NCBI GenBank assembly: GCA_034509755.1
Contig: CM067552.1
Span: 12,371,001-12,435,000, forward strand
Length of the DNA: 64,000 nucleotides
Direction: 5' to 3'
Source of the DNA: Anisodus tanguticus
Lineage: Eukaryota > Streptophyta > Magnoliopsida > Solanales > Solanaceae
The notes below the pieces were generated by a model that made no database searches, was not told the origin of the DNA, and worked only from the letters and a program-made list of their open reading frames with translations. A program made the position numbers and the translations under genes. Of the stretch, positions 10,908 to 22,189 are shown in pieces (the first letter of the stretch is position 1; every line of letters begins with the position of its first letter).

Positions 10908-13900
10908 ATGTCGCAACCAGCAACGGAGGAAGACAAAAAGCCCACAAGCGATCAATCTCAGTTTTTTTTTTTTATCTTACAATATCGCTTTTTTACGCAC
11001 ACTCTGTATTGGACAACTAGGGTTTCGTTTGCTACGTTTGTTAAATTAGTACTCCCTCAGTTTTAATTTATTTGTTTTAGTCACTATTTGAAAAGTCAAA
11101 TAATATTTTTTTTGACCATAATATTTTTAAATATTTTGAATGTTTAACTATTGTGATTTATACTGGTAACTGTTTGGCCATGAAAATTGTGAAATTTGAG
11201 AAAAAGTAAGTTTTTATTTTCAAAGTGAAAAATGATATTCGGAATTTTGAGTTTTTTTTTTTTGGAATTTCTGTGAGTGATTTGGAGTAACAACTTTTTG
11301 GTGTTTTTCAAATTCTGAAAATTTTGAATTCCGGGGTTTTCCTAAATTTATGGCAAAACATGATTTCCGGGATTCAACTCTAGCAAAAAAAATGTAAAAA
11401 TATTCATGGTTAAATGATCACTTAAATATGTAAATTTTATTTCCAAAAAATTGAAGATTTTATGTTTGAATTCACACTGAAAATTAGTTAGTTTGAGCCG
11501 GTACTCCTAATTAAGCCCCACAAATGGAAACAGAGGGAGTACTTTGTTTAGTTTTAGTGAAAATGTCTTACAATCATATGATTTTTGGTTGTCACTGTAT
11601 GGTTTTAAGTTGTTATATTTGCCAGCTATAGCTATTGATATTTTTTTATCATATCATAAACATAGTTGTTTCCAGAAATAGCATTCGAATGTGTGTTTTT
11701 TTCTAATTTATTTGTGGATTTAAGTTATGTCTGTATATGGACTGACAGTGGAAAGAGTTGTTAGTAGTTTAATCAGTTGTATCATGTTACTTTGTTCTCT
11801 TATAATTTTACCTCTTATTGATTTTTCTATCGAGTTTTTTTTACCTCTAATTGATTTAAAGTAATTACATGGTGTAAAAAAATTCACAATTTTTTTTTCC
11901 CGAGACTTGGTAATTGTCGGGTTGGTTTTACAGTTTTAATAGTGGATTAGGCTTCTTTTATGGTGAAGAAGTGTTTCTTCATTTTTCTTTTATGACGTAT
12001 CAGACTAATTCCTTAAGAACTCGAACTAAATAGATTAAGTTGCACCAAATTACCTTAATTGAAATTTGGGGAAAATTCAATGATTAACATGTAATTTCAT
12101 ACTCACTCCGTCCCAATTTATATGATATAGTTTGACTGGACACAGAGTTTAAGAAATAAAGAAAAATTTTGAATCTTATGGTCTAAAACAAATCAAAGAT
12201 ATTTATGTAGTTATAGATCATCTCGTTAAGCTTAAAATGTAAAGTTTAAAGTTAAATTGTTGTCGAATAAAGAAATGTGTCATTATTTTTTGGACGGACT
12301 AAAAAGAAAAGTGTGTCATATAAATTGGGACAGATGAAGTACTTTATTGGGTATCATCGCATATTACTTTGTTATTACTGGTAGTTTTTGTTTATAATGT
12401 TGGTGTTGGTGCTAGATCGCATGCACCTAGACTATTCAATCGGTTGCGTTCTCTCCCCCGCATAGGTATCTCTTGCCAATTTCGGTATATGGGAAAAACA
12501 TCTACTTCCTCCATCTTAATTTATATGACATTTTTTCCTTTTTAGTCATCCCAAAAAGAATGACATTTTGCTTTATTTAGTAACAATGCAACCTTAAATA
12601 CCTTTATACCCTTAATAAAATGATTTCTAGCTACACAAATTTCTATGGTTTGTTTTAGACCATAAATTTTAGAACTCTTCCTTTATTTCTTAAACTTTGT
12701 GCTTAAGTCAAAGACCTTGATATAAAATGCGACGGAGGGAGTAGTTTTTTTTGTGGCATAGGTTTGAATTTGAACCTTGGTCTCTTGGTCTTGGGTAAGC
12801 ATTATCAACCTCCTCTAGGCTACACACGTGATTGCGTATAAGGCATTTATGCTAACCTGTTGTATGGTCAATGGTGTTGTTTTAACTTATTTCTCAATGT
12901 AAAACTCGCCCTCCAACAATTGAAGTACCAAATTACTTATCTTTTCCCTCTTTACGAGTGTCAACACATAAAGACCTATTTTCCAGTGCTAATCCTTAAT
13001 TCTGTTTTATGCTTGAAAGTCTTAACTCTTAACCAATAGGAAGCCTCTAAAAAGAATGAATTAAGCGAAAAACAACTTAATGCTAGATTCGGAACTAGAA
13101 AACCTGGTGCTTCTACCTTTTGAGTTGATCTGTAAAGAAATTAAATATATAATATAGTAGGGTGTTTCATTTTATTAACTCAGAGAACTGATAAAAATAT
13201 ATAGTTTAGGCTTCCATTGCAAAGAATTGATATAAGAATAATGTATCCAGGTAGTGTTTTGGGATGAAATATTCTTTTTATTTTTGTTGAGAAAGGTAAT
13301 AATTGTTATAAAGTTCAGCACAAAGGCAAGTGCTAGGTTCCATATTTACAAACCACAGAAAAAAGAGACTGAATCATCTGTATAATTTTCTTCTATATGA
13401 TAGTTCTCTCTGTTGCTTCATTTGTTTTGAGATGCGTATACAATGAGTTTGGCGCCTATTGCTGGTATTGTGGTAAATTGTCTTTCCTGAGATTCTGATA
13501 CATTTGTTATTTACATTTTGTGGATCGAAGGATCGTATGGTCTTGTGTCTTTACGGTATAGATAGGCGGGTTCATGTGTTGCTTTTGATTGTATGGTGGT
13601 GTTACCGAATGATATGATTTTATGGTTTTTGTAGAAAGTTATCAAAAGAATGGGAAGTGATGCTTTGTTTCTTTAGCTTTTATTACAGGGGACTAAAAAA
13701 TATGAAATATGAACTGTTTGCCCGGCTCTTTCATTGATGTAGAGTCTCTTTATATACAAGAATGTAAGCTAGAGTTATGGCTAAAATCAGGAAAATCTAA
13801 AATCTAAAATCAAGCTAAATCATCTCTAAGATTAAGCTAAATCAAATCATAATCATAATCACTGATTTTGTGTTGATTATGATTACTAAAATCAAGCTAA

Positions 13901-16900
13901 GGTCATCTTAATTTATCACAAGAATATACCACAGATTCTATTCTAATATACCCCTTTAGTCAAAACGGGAGGTTTACGTACGTTGAGACTATCTCGAAAA
14001 TCATCAAAGAGTTGCACCGGGAGTCCTTTGGTGAAAATATCGGCAATTTGATAGCGTGATGGAACATGTAGGACGCGTACTTGAGCTCGAGCGACTTTCT
14101 CACGTACGAAGTGTATATCCATTTCAATATGTTTAGTGCGTTGATGTTGAACTGAGTTGCCGGAAAGATAAACCGCACTAACATTGTCACAATAGACCCA
14201 TGTGGCTTTCGTAACTGGACAGTGAAGTTCCAGGAGTAGGTTTCGAATCCAACAGGATCCTGATACGACATTAGCCACCCCGCGGTATTCTGCTTCAGCG
14301 TTGGATCGGGATAAGATAGGTTGCCATTTCGTAGACCAGGATATCAAGTTATCTCCAAGGTAAACACAGTAACCAGAGGTTGACCGTCTAGTATCTGAAC
14401 ATCCACCCCAATCTGCGTCAGTGTATGAGATGGGTTTATTAATTGAAGAGGGGAAAATGTGAAGTCTGAATTCAAGTGTACCCTGAATATAGCGAATGAT
14501 ACGCTTCAATGCAGACATGTGTTGGGTTCTTGGGTCATGCATAAATAAGCGTACTTGTTGAACCGCATAAGAATTATCGGGTCTTGTGAAAGTCAGGTAT
14601 TGCAATGCGCCGGCAAGACTACGACATTCAATCGGATCATGATAGAGATTACCTGAAGAGATGCTTAGTTTTGCTTTTATGTCCACCGGTGTAGGGGATG
14701 GTTTGCAGGAAGACATGCCAGCCCGCTCAATAATCTCCTTTGCATATTTCTTTTGTGAAAGAAATAATCCTCATGAATGTCGGGTGACAGATATACCCAA
14801 AAAATAGCTTGGTGGACCCAAATCTTTCATAGCAAATTGAAAGTCCAGTTTAGACATAATGGATTGTCGAAGAGCATCTTATGAAGTGGCTAGGATGATA
14901 TCATCCACATAAAGAAGAATATATGCCATATCTTTGCCTCGACGATAAATAAATAAAGAATGGTCCGAAATGCTGGGAGAGAATCCCAATGTTGCCACAT
15001 AATTTGCAAAATGCTGGTACCAAGCGCGAGGGGCATGTTTAAGCCCATATAGAGATTTCTTGAGCAAGCACACATAATCAAGGTGTTGATGGTTACGAAA
15101 ACCCGGCGGTTGGTACATATAGACAGTTCATTGAGATGTCCATGTAAGAATGAATTTTTGACATCTAGTTGAGTGAGACACCAAGATTTTGATAGTGCAA
15201 TGCTAACTATTGTCCGAATAGTAGCCGGTTTGACCACCGGACTGAATATTTCTCCGCTATCTACACCAGTTTGTTGTCCTGCACCATCACCTACAAGTCT
15301 GGCTTTGTGCCTCTCAAAAGACCCGTCAGATTTCTTCTTATGCCTGAAAATCCACAAACTTCGAATAATATTAGAATTCGATGGTCGTGGCCCCAAGTCC
15401 CACGTCTTATTTTGAATAAGATCATCGTATTCATCTTTCATGGCCATTTTCCATTTACGATCGTTTAATGCATCAATGGGATTTGTGGGCAAAAGAGAAA
15501 TGTAATTTTTAGTAGTTGTATGAAGATTGAAGAATCTTCTTGGTTTAAAAATTCCATGTTGGGATCTTGTTTTTATTTGTGGAGATAGGGGAGGATTTAT
15601 TTGTGGACTTGCTTGGGTAGGTTGTTGAGTTATTATAGGCTGAGGTAGTACAGAATCATTGTCGCCACTGCCTGTTGGTGATTGTATGGGAGTAGGTTGG
15701 GTGGACTAGGCTCGAGTAGGAATTGGATTTTCCTGTTGTTGTTGGACCGATTCATTAGAAGAGGAATGAGTCGGTACCTGTGAGGGGGGAGGATGTAGGT
15801 TGTAGCAGATATGGGGAAGTTAGAAAACCTGTATCCAAAAACTCATAGGTGGATGGATTAGATGCATGTAGTTTGGAGAAAGGAAAGTTATTTTCATCAA
15901 AACTGACATGACTTGAAATAATTATTTTTCGACTCGATAAATCATAACACTTATAACCTCTGTGATTTGTTGGGTATCCCAAAAAAAACACAAGGTGTTG
16001 ATCTAGCTTGCAATTTATGTCGAGAGGTTGAAGGAATTAAGGGATAGCAAAAACATCCAAAAACCCGGAGATGGGAATATGATGGATCTTTCTGGTAGAG
16101 AACTTTTGTGGGTGTTTGATATGCAAGCTTTTTATTGGGAATTATATTTAGAAAATAGGTAGTCATTTGTAATGCATGATTTCATAATGTAGGAGGTAGA
16201 GAGGCATGAGTGAGGAGAGTTCAGGTGATATTGTTTATGGTTCGAATTTTCCTTTCGCCTTTTCCATTTTGGGAAGATGTACGAGGACATGAAAAATGAA
16301 ATCTCATTCCATGTGATTCACAAAATTTATGAAAGGACGCATTGTTGTATTCTCTCCCATTGTCGCATTGAAAATATTTAATTTCCCTTTCAAATTGTAT
16401 TTTGATGTATTTATAAAATGTTATGAACATGGAGTAGACTTGAGATTTATTGGCAATTGGAAAAACCCATAGGAAATTGGTAAAGTCATCAAGAAATAAC
16501 ACATAATAACGATGACCACCTGAACTCAAGATAGGTGATGACCAAAGGTCGCTATGCACAATATCAAATGGCAAAGATGTTAGTGATGACGAGTCATAAA
16601 AAGGCAGTTTGACTTGTTTCCCAAAGGAACAAGATTGACAAAAAAAATTAGCCCGAAGTTTATTACAATCAATAAAATTATTCTGGCGAAGAGAGCTTAG
16701 AACAAGAGCTCTCGGATGTCCTAAACGACTATGTCATAATTCGGGAGATAGAGCTGCAAAGGTAGAAGGTGTTCATATTCCAAACTGAGGTGTTGTGGTT
16801 ATTGGATATAGGTCACCCATGTTGTTACACCTCATTAAAAGCTTCCCCGTCTAAAAATCATTCACAGAAAATCCGAAAGGATCAAAATTAGTAGACACAT

Positions 16901-19379
16901 AATTATCAACGGTAAATTTTCGAACAGAAACAAGGTTTTTAATTAATTACGGGGCATGTAAAACATTTTGCAATTTTAAAGGTAGATGGGGTTTAGGTAA
17001 CGATGCATTTCCACAACCAATAATTGGAATTTTATGGCCACTACCAACGATAATATTACGATAATTACTCTTATTTAAATAAGACGTAAGATTACCTCTG
17101 TTTGCAGTCATGTGAGATGTGGCTCCCGTATCCATATACCATTATTCATCCGGAGGTGCAATTGAGAGAGTATGCATGGCTTGTTGAATGTCGGTTGGAG
17201 CGTATGTGGTTTGGGCCGACTAGACTGCTGCTACGTGGGCCTGAGGAGGTCTAGACCCTAAAATTCTCGATTTGTTATAAAATTGGGTTGGTCCAGCAGT
17301 TGGGTAAGGGCAAGGCGGATGGGGGCCGTGTGCCAAGGCCCATAACCTTGCGGACCGGCCCAGTTATTAAAATTAAAACTAGGTCGCTGCCCTAAATGAC
17401 CAGAATTCTGTACGCCTCCCATTCCAGTCGGCGGTTGGCTTCCACGGCCACCGCTGTTTCCTTTCTTCCCTTTTCCGCTGCGATTGTTGGTTCCACCACC
17501 TCTACCGCTACGATTTGTTGAATTTCAGTTGTTGTTCTTTCGATTTCCGCTGTGATTTCCACTCAAATCATCGTGAGTGACATGCAAGGCATTGTCGCCG
17601 GTAGTGGTGTTTGCGGTGAGCTTTTTCGCCCTTGTTGTTTCTTCCAAAACAATCATTGATCGTGCTTTGTAAAATGGGGGAAGGGCATCGCTATGGCGGA
17701 TCTGAGACCCGACGGTTGCGTAGTTTTCTGTCAGACCCGAAACCAGTTGGAGAACCAATCTTTCGTTCGACACAGTGGCGCCAACGTTGGATAATTGGTC
17801 TACTAAGGATTTAAGATGTTGACAATAGGAAGAGGCATCGGAGAAGCTTTCCATTTGGATTGCCGAGAATTCTTGTTCGAGATAGAGGGCTCGAGAATTT
17901 TTGTTGTCGGAGAAAATGTCTTTCAGCCGGTTCCATGCGATTTTCGTCGTGGAATTACGTTCAAGAATGGTGTTGAGAAGATCTTCTGAGATTGTGCTAT
18001 ATATCCATTGTAAAACAATGGCGTCAAGGCGTGCCCAAAGTTCTGGGTCTGTTTCTCGAAGAGATGGGGGGTGAATCTGGCTTTGTCGATGGAGGTATTA
18101 TGTGGTCTAGAACTTTATAAGCTCTAGCATGAATGGTGAAGAGTTCCGACTAGGTGATATACTGTCCTTTTTCGATATCAAGGGTTACTTTAATAAAGCT
18201 GTTGATATTCGATACCGGAGGAGATGGTGTGACAGCCATGGTGGTAGTGTTTAGGTTTGCGGTTTGGTTGGCAGACATGATTTTCTGTCGAAACAATGGA
18301 GTGTGAAAACGAAAGGGTAGGGATGGTCGACAACTAAAAGAATTAGGTTGATTACGAAGATGCAGATTGGTTGCCGGCAAACTGATCAATCGGTTGATTA
18401 AGGTATGGATTACCTAGGCTCTGATAACATAAAAGATATGAAATATGAACTGTTAGCCTGACTCTTTCATTGATGTAGAGTCTCTTTATATACAAGAATG
18501 TAAACTAGATTTATGGCTAAAATCAGGAAAACCTAATCTCTAAAATCAAGCTAAATCAATCTCTAAGATTAAGCTAACTCAAATCATAATCATAATCACT
18601 GATTTTGTGCTGATTATGATTACTAAAATCAAGCTAAGACTATCTTAATATATCACAAGAATATACATCAGATATACAACAGATTCTATTCTAATAAGGA
18701 CCATAGCTATCAGCAATGATTTACGTGTAGCTGCGTGTTCTCCATGTTAAGTCAAGGTAAACTTGGTGTTGGCTGGATAATACCATTAATTAGAAACCTA
18801 CTCTTCTGTTTTTTTTCTAGTACTTATAGTCTTGTCTTTGGCCTGGAGAAATATAGTATGGTTGACCTCATATATGCTTGTTAATAATATGTTAAGAACA
18901 TTTTGCTTCCTTTTTTCTTCCGTTATCTCAAATTTCATCTTCGTGGTATAGATTAGAGCAGCTTATTATTTCAGAAAAATGTGTGTATGCAAACACTACT
19001 GAGGAGGTAAATGTCCGACAGAATGATTGATTTGGTTGGTTTATTGGCTGCAGGATGGGAACGAAGTCTTCTTCAGAATCAAAAGAAGCACTCAGCTAAA
19101 GAAGTTGATGAATGCATATTGTGACAGGCAGTCAGTTGATTTCAATTCAATTGCCTTCTTGTTTGATGGTCGCCGTCTTGGAGCGGAGCAGACTCCAGAT
19201 GAGGTCTCTCTCTCGAATAGGACAAAAACACCCTACTCATTTTGCTTGTTTATGTGCTTAAACACTTGTAATAGATCTTCATAGTTTCTAACAATTTTTC
19301 TTCTTTGCTTCAGCTGGAGATGGAAGATGGTGATGAGATCGATGCAATGTTACATCAAACTGGAGGCACAACTTCCTGA
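10908..19379 (+). CDS. SUMO: Small ubiquitin-related modifier (SUMO), exon 1 damaged
   Basis: SUMO is a ubiquitin-fold protein conjugated to lysines of nuclear proteins after its tail is cut behind a di-glycine. Exon 1 starts at ATG 10908 and codes for MSQPATEEDKKPTSDQSQ (to 10961). Exon 2 is 19054-19203, after a CTGCAG acceptor, and gives 50 residues from DGNEVFFR to AEQTPDE. Exon 3 is 19314-19379 and gives LEMEDGDEIDAMLHQTGG followed by TTS and a stop. Exons 2 and 3 are fully conserved, with introns at the usual plant positions. Exon 1 is not: where the family has the first beta strand (about ten residues ending at the splice site) there is a run of twelve T, no usable GT donor, and stop codons follow. 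Intron 1 is about 8 kb and contains copia B and three MITEs. I infer a pseudogene, or a gene using an unseen exon. Confidence 0.75.
11052..11539. mobile_element. Stowaway-type MITE, with internal insert
   Basis: The inverted ends CTCCCTCAGTTTTAATTTATTTG and the complement of CAGAGGGAG are flanked by TA dinucleotides (11050-11051 and 11540-11541). At 488 bp it is about twice the length of the others here. The middle (about 11170-11400) contains a GTTTGGCCATGAAAA / TATGGCAAAAC pair that may be a second small element. It lies in SUMO intron 1. Confidence 0.6.
12102..12339. mobile_element. Stowaway-type MITE
   Basis: 238 bp between TA dinucleotides (12100-12101, 12340-12341). The inverted ends read TCACTCCGTCCCAATTTATATGA and the complement of TCATATAAATTGGGAC. 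This is the common plant CTCCCTCCGTCCCAATTTATGTG family with no coding capacity, in SUMO intron 1. Confidence 0.8.
12505..12741. mobile_element. Stowaway-type MITE
   Basis: 237 bp, starting CTTCCTCCATCTTAATTTATATG and ending GCGACGGAGGGAG, with TA on both sides (12503-12504, 12742-12743). It is the same family as the element at 12102, in opposite orientation by internal sequence, 165 bp away in SUMO intron 1. Confidence 0.75.
12744..13688. other. SUMO intron 1, unique-looking sequence
   Basis: No open frame, paired repeat or RNA gene recognised between the last MITE and copia B. A comparable 350-base remainder of the intron (18702-19053) follows copia B and leads into the acceptor of exon 2. 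Confidence 0.5.
13694..13948 (-). repeat. 3-prime LTR of copia B
   Basis: 255 bp, closely matching the LTR at 18430-18696; contains several AATCATAATC and AAATCAAGCTAA repeats. Confidence 0.88.
13943..15492 (-). pseudogene. Copia B reverse transcriptase and RNase H
   Basis: The RT N-terminal part (15492-15118) carries FSPVVKPATIRT and QLDVKNSFL, the next piece (15118-14879) carries KSLYGLKHAPRAWY and the active site YVDDII, and the RNase H piece (14716-13943) carries YTDADWGGC, SRSNAEAEYR and HIEMDIHFVRE. Frameshifts lie near 15120 and between 14880 and 14720. The C-terminal ADIFTKGLPVQLF stretch is intact, so this region is damaged in the middle rather than the end. Confidence 0.85.
15755..17135 (-). 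pseudogene. Copia B protease and integrase
   Basis: The protease motif MDTGATSHMT begins at 17135. The pre-integrase zinc region lies about 16950-16620 and is interrupted by stops. The integrase core shows VHSDLW, QCDNGREY and GKGERKIRTI (16574-16221), and its C-terminal part reads on at 16166-15755 in two frames. Catalytic acidic residues are visible but the reading frame is not continuous. Confidence 0.8.
17136..18278 (-). pseudogene. Copia B gag
   Basis: Start at 18278 (MSANQTANLN) followed by PPVSNINSFIKVTLDIEKGQYI, the same motif as in copia A and C. A stop follows near 18150. The gag domain (SYCQHLKSLVDQLSNVGA, LQLVSGL) resumes at 17854-17525; the C-terminal Gly/Asn-rich part runs to about 17150. 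Confidence 0.75.
18430..18696 (-). repeat. 5-prime LTR of copia B
   Basis: 267 bp, matching the LTR at 13694-13948 with a few substitutions and a short duplication (CAGATATACA) near its end. Confidence 0.88.
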
Positions 19380-20138
19380 GTCTTACCCCCTTTGTTAATG
19401 AACATAGTAGTATGTGTTTTCATGATTTGAACTTAAATGAGACTGGGTTTTGTAACTCTATGGCTCGTTTGATGTAATGAATATGCCTCCTGCTAGGTTG
19501 AACTTAATTCTTACTGATATATGACAAGAAAACTGTGACATCCATCTTTTAGTTCTCTCTATCATAATTTGAGATGATTATTGTGTTTCTCAAACAGCTC
19601 CATCGAATTGAGCTGCACATTCATGTGTTTGATCGGAGTGTTGGTTCCCATCTCTAGTCTAAAAGCTCTGTGTGGCAATATCTTGCTAGTGGTTTGTTTA
19701 AGAGCTTTCGTTCACTTTTTTTTATACTACAATTGGTTGATTGGGGTGATCGACCCTCTTTCTCGATCTAGGAATAGCAAATTTCTTTTTGGTAAGATTT
19801 CCTTGACGTGATACAAGTAAAAACTGATATCAGAAGGAGCCTTGTTTGATTGATGATATCATCAGAGGTGAGAAACAGGTTCATAAATAAGAGTGATTTT
19901 ATTATGTGTATATATTATAAACTTTTTTTATATGTACATATAGGTTGAAAATAATGAGTTCAGTTAAATGCGTTGATTCCAGATCTGTCTGGTTCATATC
20001 CTTGAATTACCATGGGAAATGGCATACAGTCGCATGCTAAGACCTGGTGCACAGGAATAGTAGCAATAGTAATAGTGAATTCAATAGTATCAAAGGTGTG
20101 TTGCTCGCGAGCAGTTTAGGGTTCACTCAGACAATCGA
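19380..20138. other. SUMO 3-prime flank
   Basis: The first 150 or so bases would be the SUMO 3-prime UTR. The rest shows only short frames with no recognisable product. Confidence 0.45.
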
Positions 20139-20250
20139 TAATATACAACATGTCCGGTGTGATTTCATAAGTGGGGTGTATGCATACCTTACTCCTACCT
20201 TTGTGGGAGTAGAGAGACTGTTTGATAGACCGTCAGTTCAAAAAAATCAA
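20139..20250 (-). repeat. RTE-LINE 3-prime end fragment, minus strand
   Basis: Read on the minus strand this gives a decayed version of the tail seen at 20619, 42620, 45898 and 46683: ACGGTCTATCAAACAGTCTC, then AGGTAGGAGTAAGGTATGC, then TTATGAAATCACACC. It is inverted relative to the next copy at 20363-20744. Confidence 0.55.
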
Positions 20251-20362
20251 TTTTCAGAACTGATTTGAAAAATAAAATGAAAAGACAGTGATAATATGAG
20301 CTACTTAATTTGACTCAGAACTACCCATCTTTTTAATTTGTGACACGCTCTTGCTACTTGAT

Positions 20363-20744
20363 TACTATAGGCCCACTTAGCATATCATACGAATAGGCGT
20401 AGTATTGCTTTATAGTCTTCTATAGTTGTATTTCTTCTGCTATGCGTTCTTTAATGTACTTGGTTTATCTCATTTATGTGTGTTAGTTGATGCTTCTTCC
20501 TTCTTTTTCAGGATGCGCTATTATGGCGTATTCGCGGTTGCTATCAGCATTTGCATATTGCTTTAAATTTTTAAATTTTTGACCGGGTCTGACTGTTTTT
20601 TTGTCTGCTTTGCATGTCCTGAGCCGAGGGTCTCTTAAAAACAGCCGATCTACCTACCAAGGTAGAGGTAAGATCTGCGTACACTTTATCCTCCCCAGAC
20701 CCCATGTTGTAGGATTCACTAGGTATGTTGTTGTTGTTGCTGCT
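20363..20744 (+). mobile_element. 5-prime truncated RTE LINE (3-prime UTR only)
   Basis: An exact 16-bp target duplication GCTCTTGCTACTTGAT flanks it (20347-20362 and 20745-20760). The 382 bp align along their whole length with the 3-prime UTR of the LINE at 44759-46021, from TAGGC(C/T)...TTAGC(A/C)TATCATAC through GACCGGGTCTGAC to the TTG/TGC tail. It is thus a dead-on-arrival LINE copy rather than a SINE. Confidence 0.85.
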
Positions 20745-20760
20745 GCTCTTGCTACTTGAT

Positions 20761-22189
20761 GCCTTATAATCATTAGGTGTCTCCTTTGTAGAGCTTACTA
20801 TTGAATAATTTTCCTGGAATAGTTATTTATACTTGTTTTTAAATGATATGTGCTCGGTTTAAATCTAAGTTTTTTTTCTTCTCTAAAATGGTTTAAGAAA
20901 ATAATTGTATATAGATTTTAGATTGGATAATCGTAAAAGTTGCAACGTAATACCAATTATAAACTTCATAACACTAAATGGGTACCACCTAAAACAATAT
21001 TTACCCGCTAACAATGACAATCGGAAAAGTTTAAGGCAATAAATAACATATACATTTTCAAAAAGAGTAGCAATATTTGAAGAAGAAAATTAGTATAGAT
21101 TAACGTTCAAACTCTACGATATGGGAGAAAAAATAGGTGGAAATTGTAATAAGATAACATATGAAAAAAGGTTCATTCTAGTAATTTTTTGTGGTTGTTT
21201 TTTTCTTTCCCCTCAAACGTATTGTTTGTCCTTCGGACAGACCAAACAATTTTATTCTCTCTAGACTAGATGTAAAGTCGGGGCTGCTGACAAATACCAT
21301 TATTCTTTTTGGAGCTAAGTAATGAATACAATCCTCTCTTGAGCATAATACAAATTTAAACTTAATTCATAACATGTATTTGTATATAAACTTCTATTAC
21401 TTAATGATGGTTAATTAATTCATATTTTTTACTTTATTAAATCAATTAACTATAATAAGTTAAGTCTAGGATTTTTGATGCCTTTGAATGAGACGAGGAA
21501 ACAAAAATATGAACTGCATTTTTTTCTTTTTTCCTAGCTGTTAGAAAGATTGAGAGAGAATAATAAGAGGCGCACAAACAAAGAGTGTCGTTGAATGGGG
21601 ATGTGATTCGCCAAGCGAGGGCGAAGAAAGCCGTTCGACCCTACCAAATTAAGAATGTGAAGGCCTCTCCTGGAGACGGAGAAAGAAAGAGTTATGCTAT
21701 TGACCGTTTACCATTTTGTTTGAAATGGGCCAAATAAAGAATGAAACACAAAAATAAATTGGGGAACCCCTCGCGTCACACCTAGGTATACCAAACTCCC
21801 AACTTCTTGGTTGATAACTTCTATTTTATGTAGCTTAGCGCTTGTCCCGTTGTCCGTACTTTCACTTCGGTAACAGAAGCAATTGCCCCTTCACAGTCCA
21901 TTCTTTCATACATTGACAACATCAAGCTATTATAAGCATGAAAAGATGACCCAAGCATTACACTTCCAAAATAAGAACTCTGGCAGAATTTTACATTGAG
22001 ATTGAGAGTACTGGACAGATGGCCGTACAAGTAGATGGTGAAATAAGTCCTGGCATTCATTGCACTCAAGCAGAAGGGAAGTACCCCTTGAAGCATTGGG
22101 ACACAAATGGCTGTAGAGAATGAAAAAAAATAAAGAATTCATGCATTTATACCATGCACCGTGCTCGCAAAAAGGAATAGTCAACTTTG
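20761..22189. other. Intergenic, between convergent SUMO and EamA genes
   Basis: AT-rich with no recognised gene. The end nearest 22190 would hold the 3-prime UTR of the minus-strand EamA gene; the open frames there (21821-22193) have no recognisable domain. Confidence 0.45.

Larger units (their letters stand above)
13694..18696 (-). mobile_element. Ty1/copia LTR retrotransposon B
   Basis: LTRs of 255 and 267 bp start TAAAA(A/G)ATATGAAATATG and end TTCTATTCTAATA in plus orientation, so the termini are TA...TA rather than TG...CA. The target duplication is GGGAC (13689-13693) against AGGAC (18697-18701), one mismatch. The minus-strand order is LTR, primer-binding site TGTTATCAGAGCC (18417-18429), gag, protease, integrase, RT, RNase H, a purine run near 13950-13960, LTR. 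Many stops and frameshifts show it is older or more decayed than copia A. It lies within SUMO intron 1 in the opposite orientation to the gene. Confidence 0.9.

Noticed and set aside
20363..20744. SINE with TTG tail
   Set aside because: No A and B boxes at its head and it aligns end to end with the 3-prime UTR of the RTE LINE at 44759.
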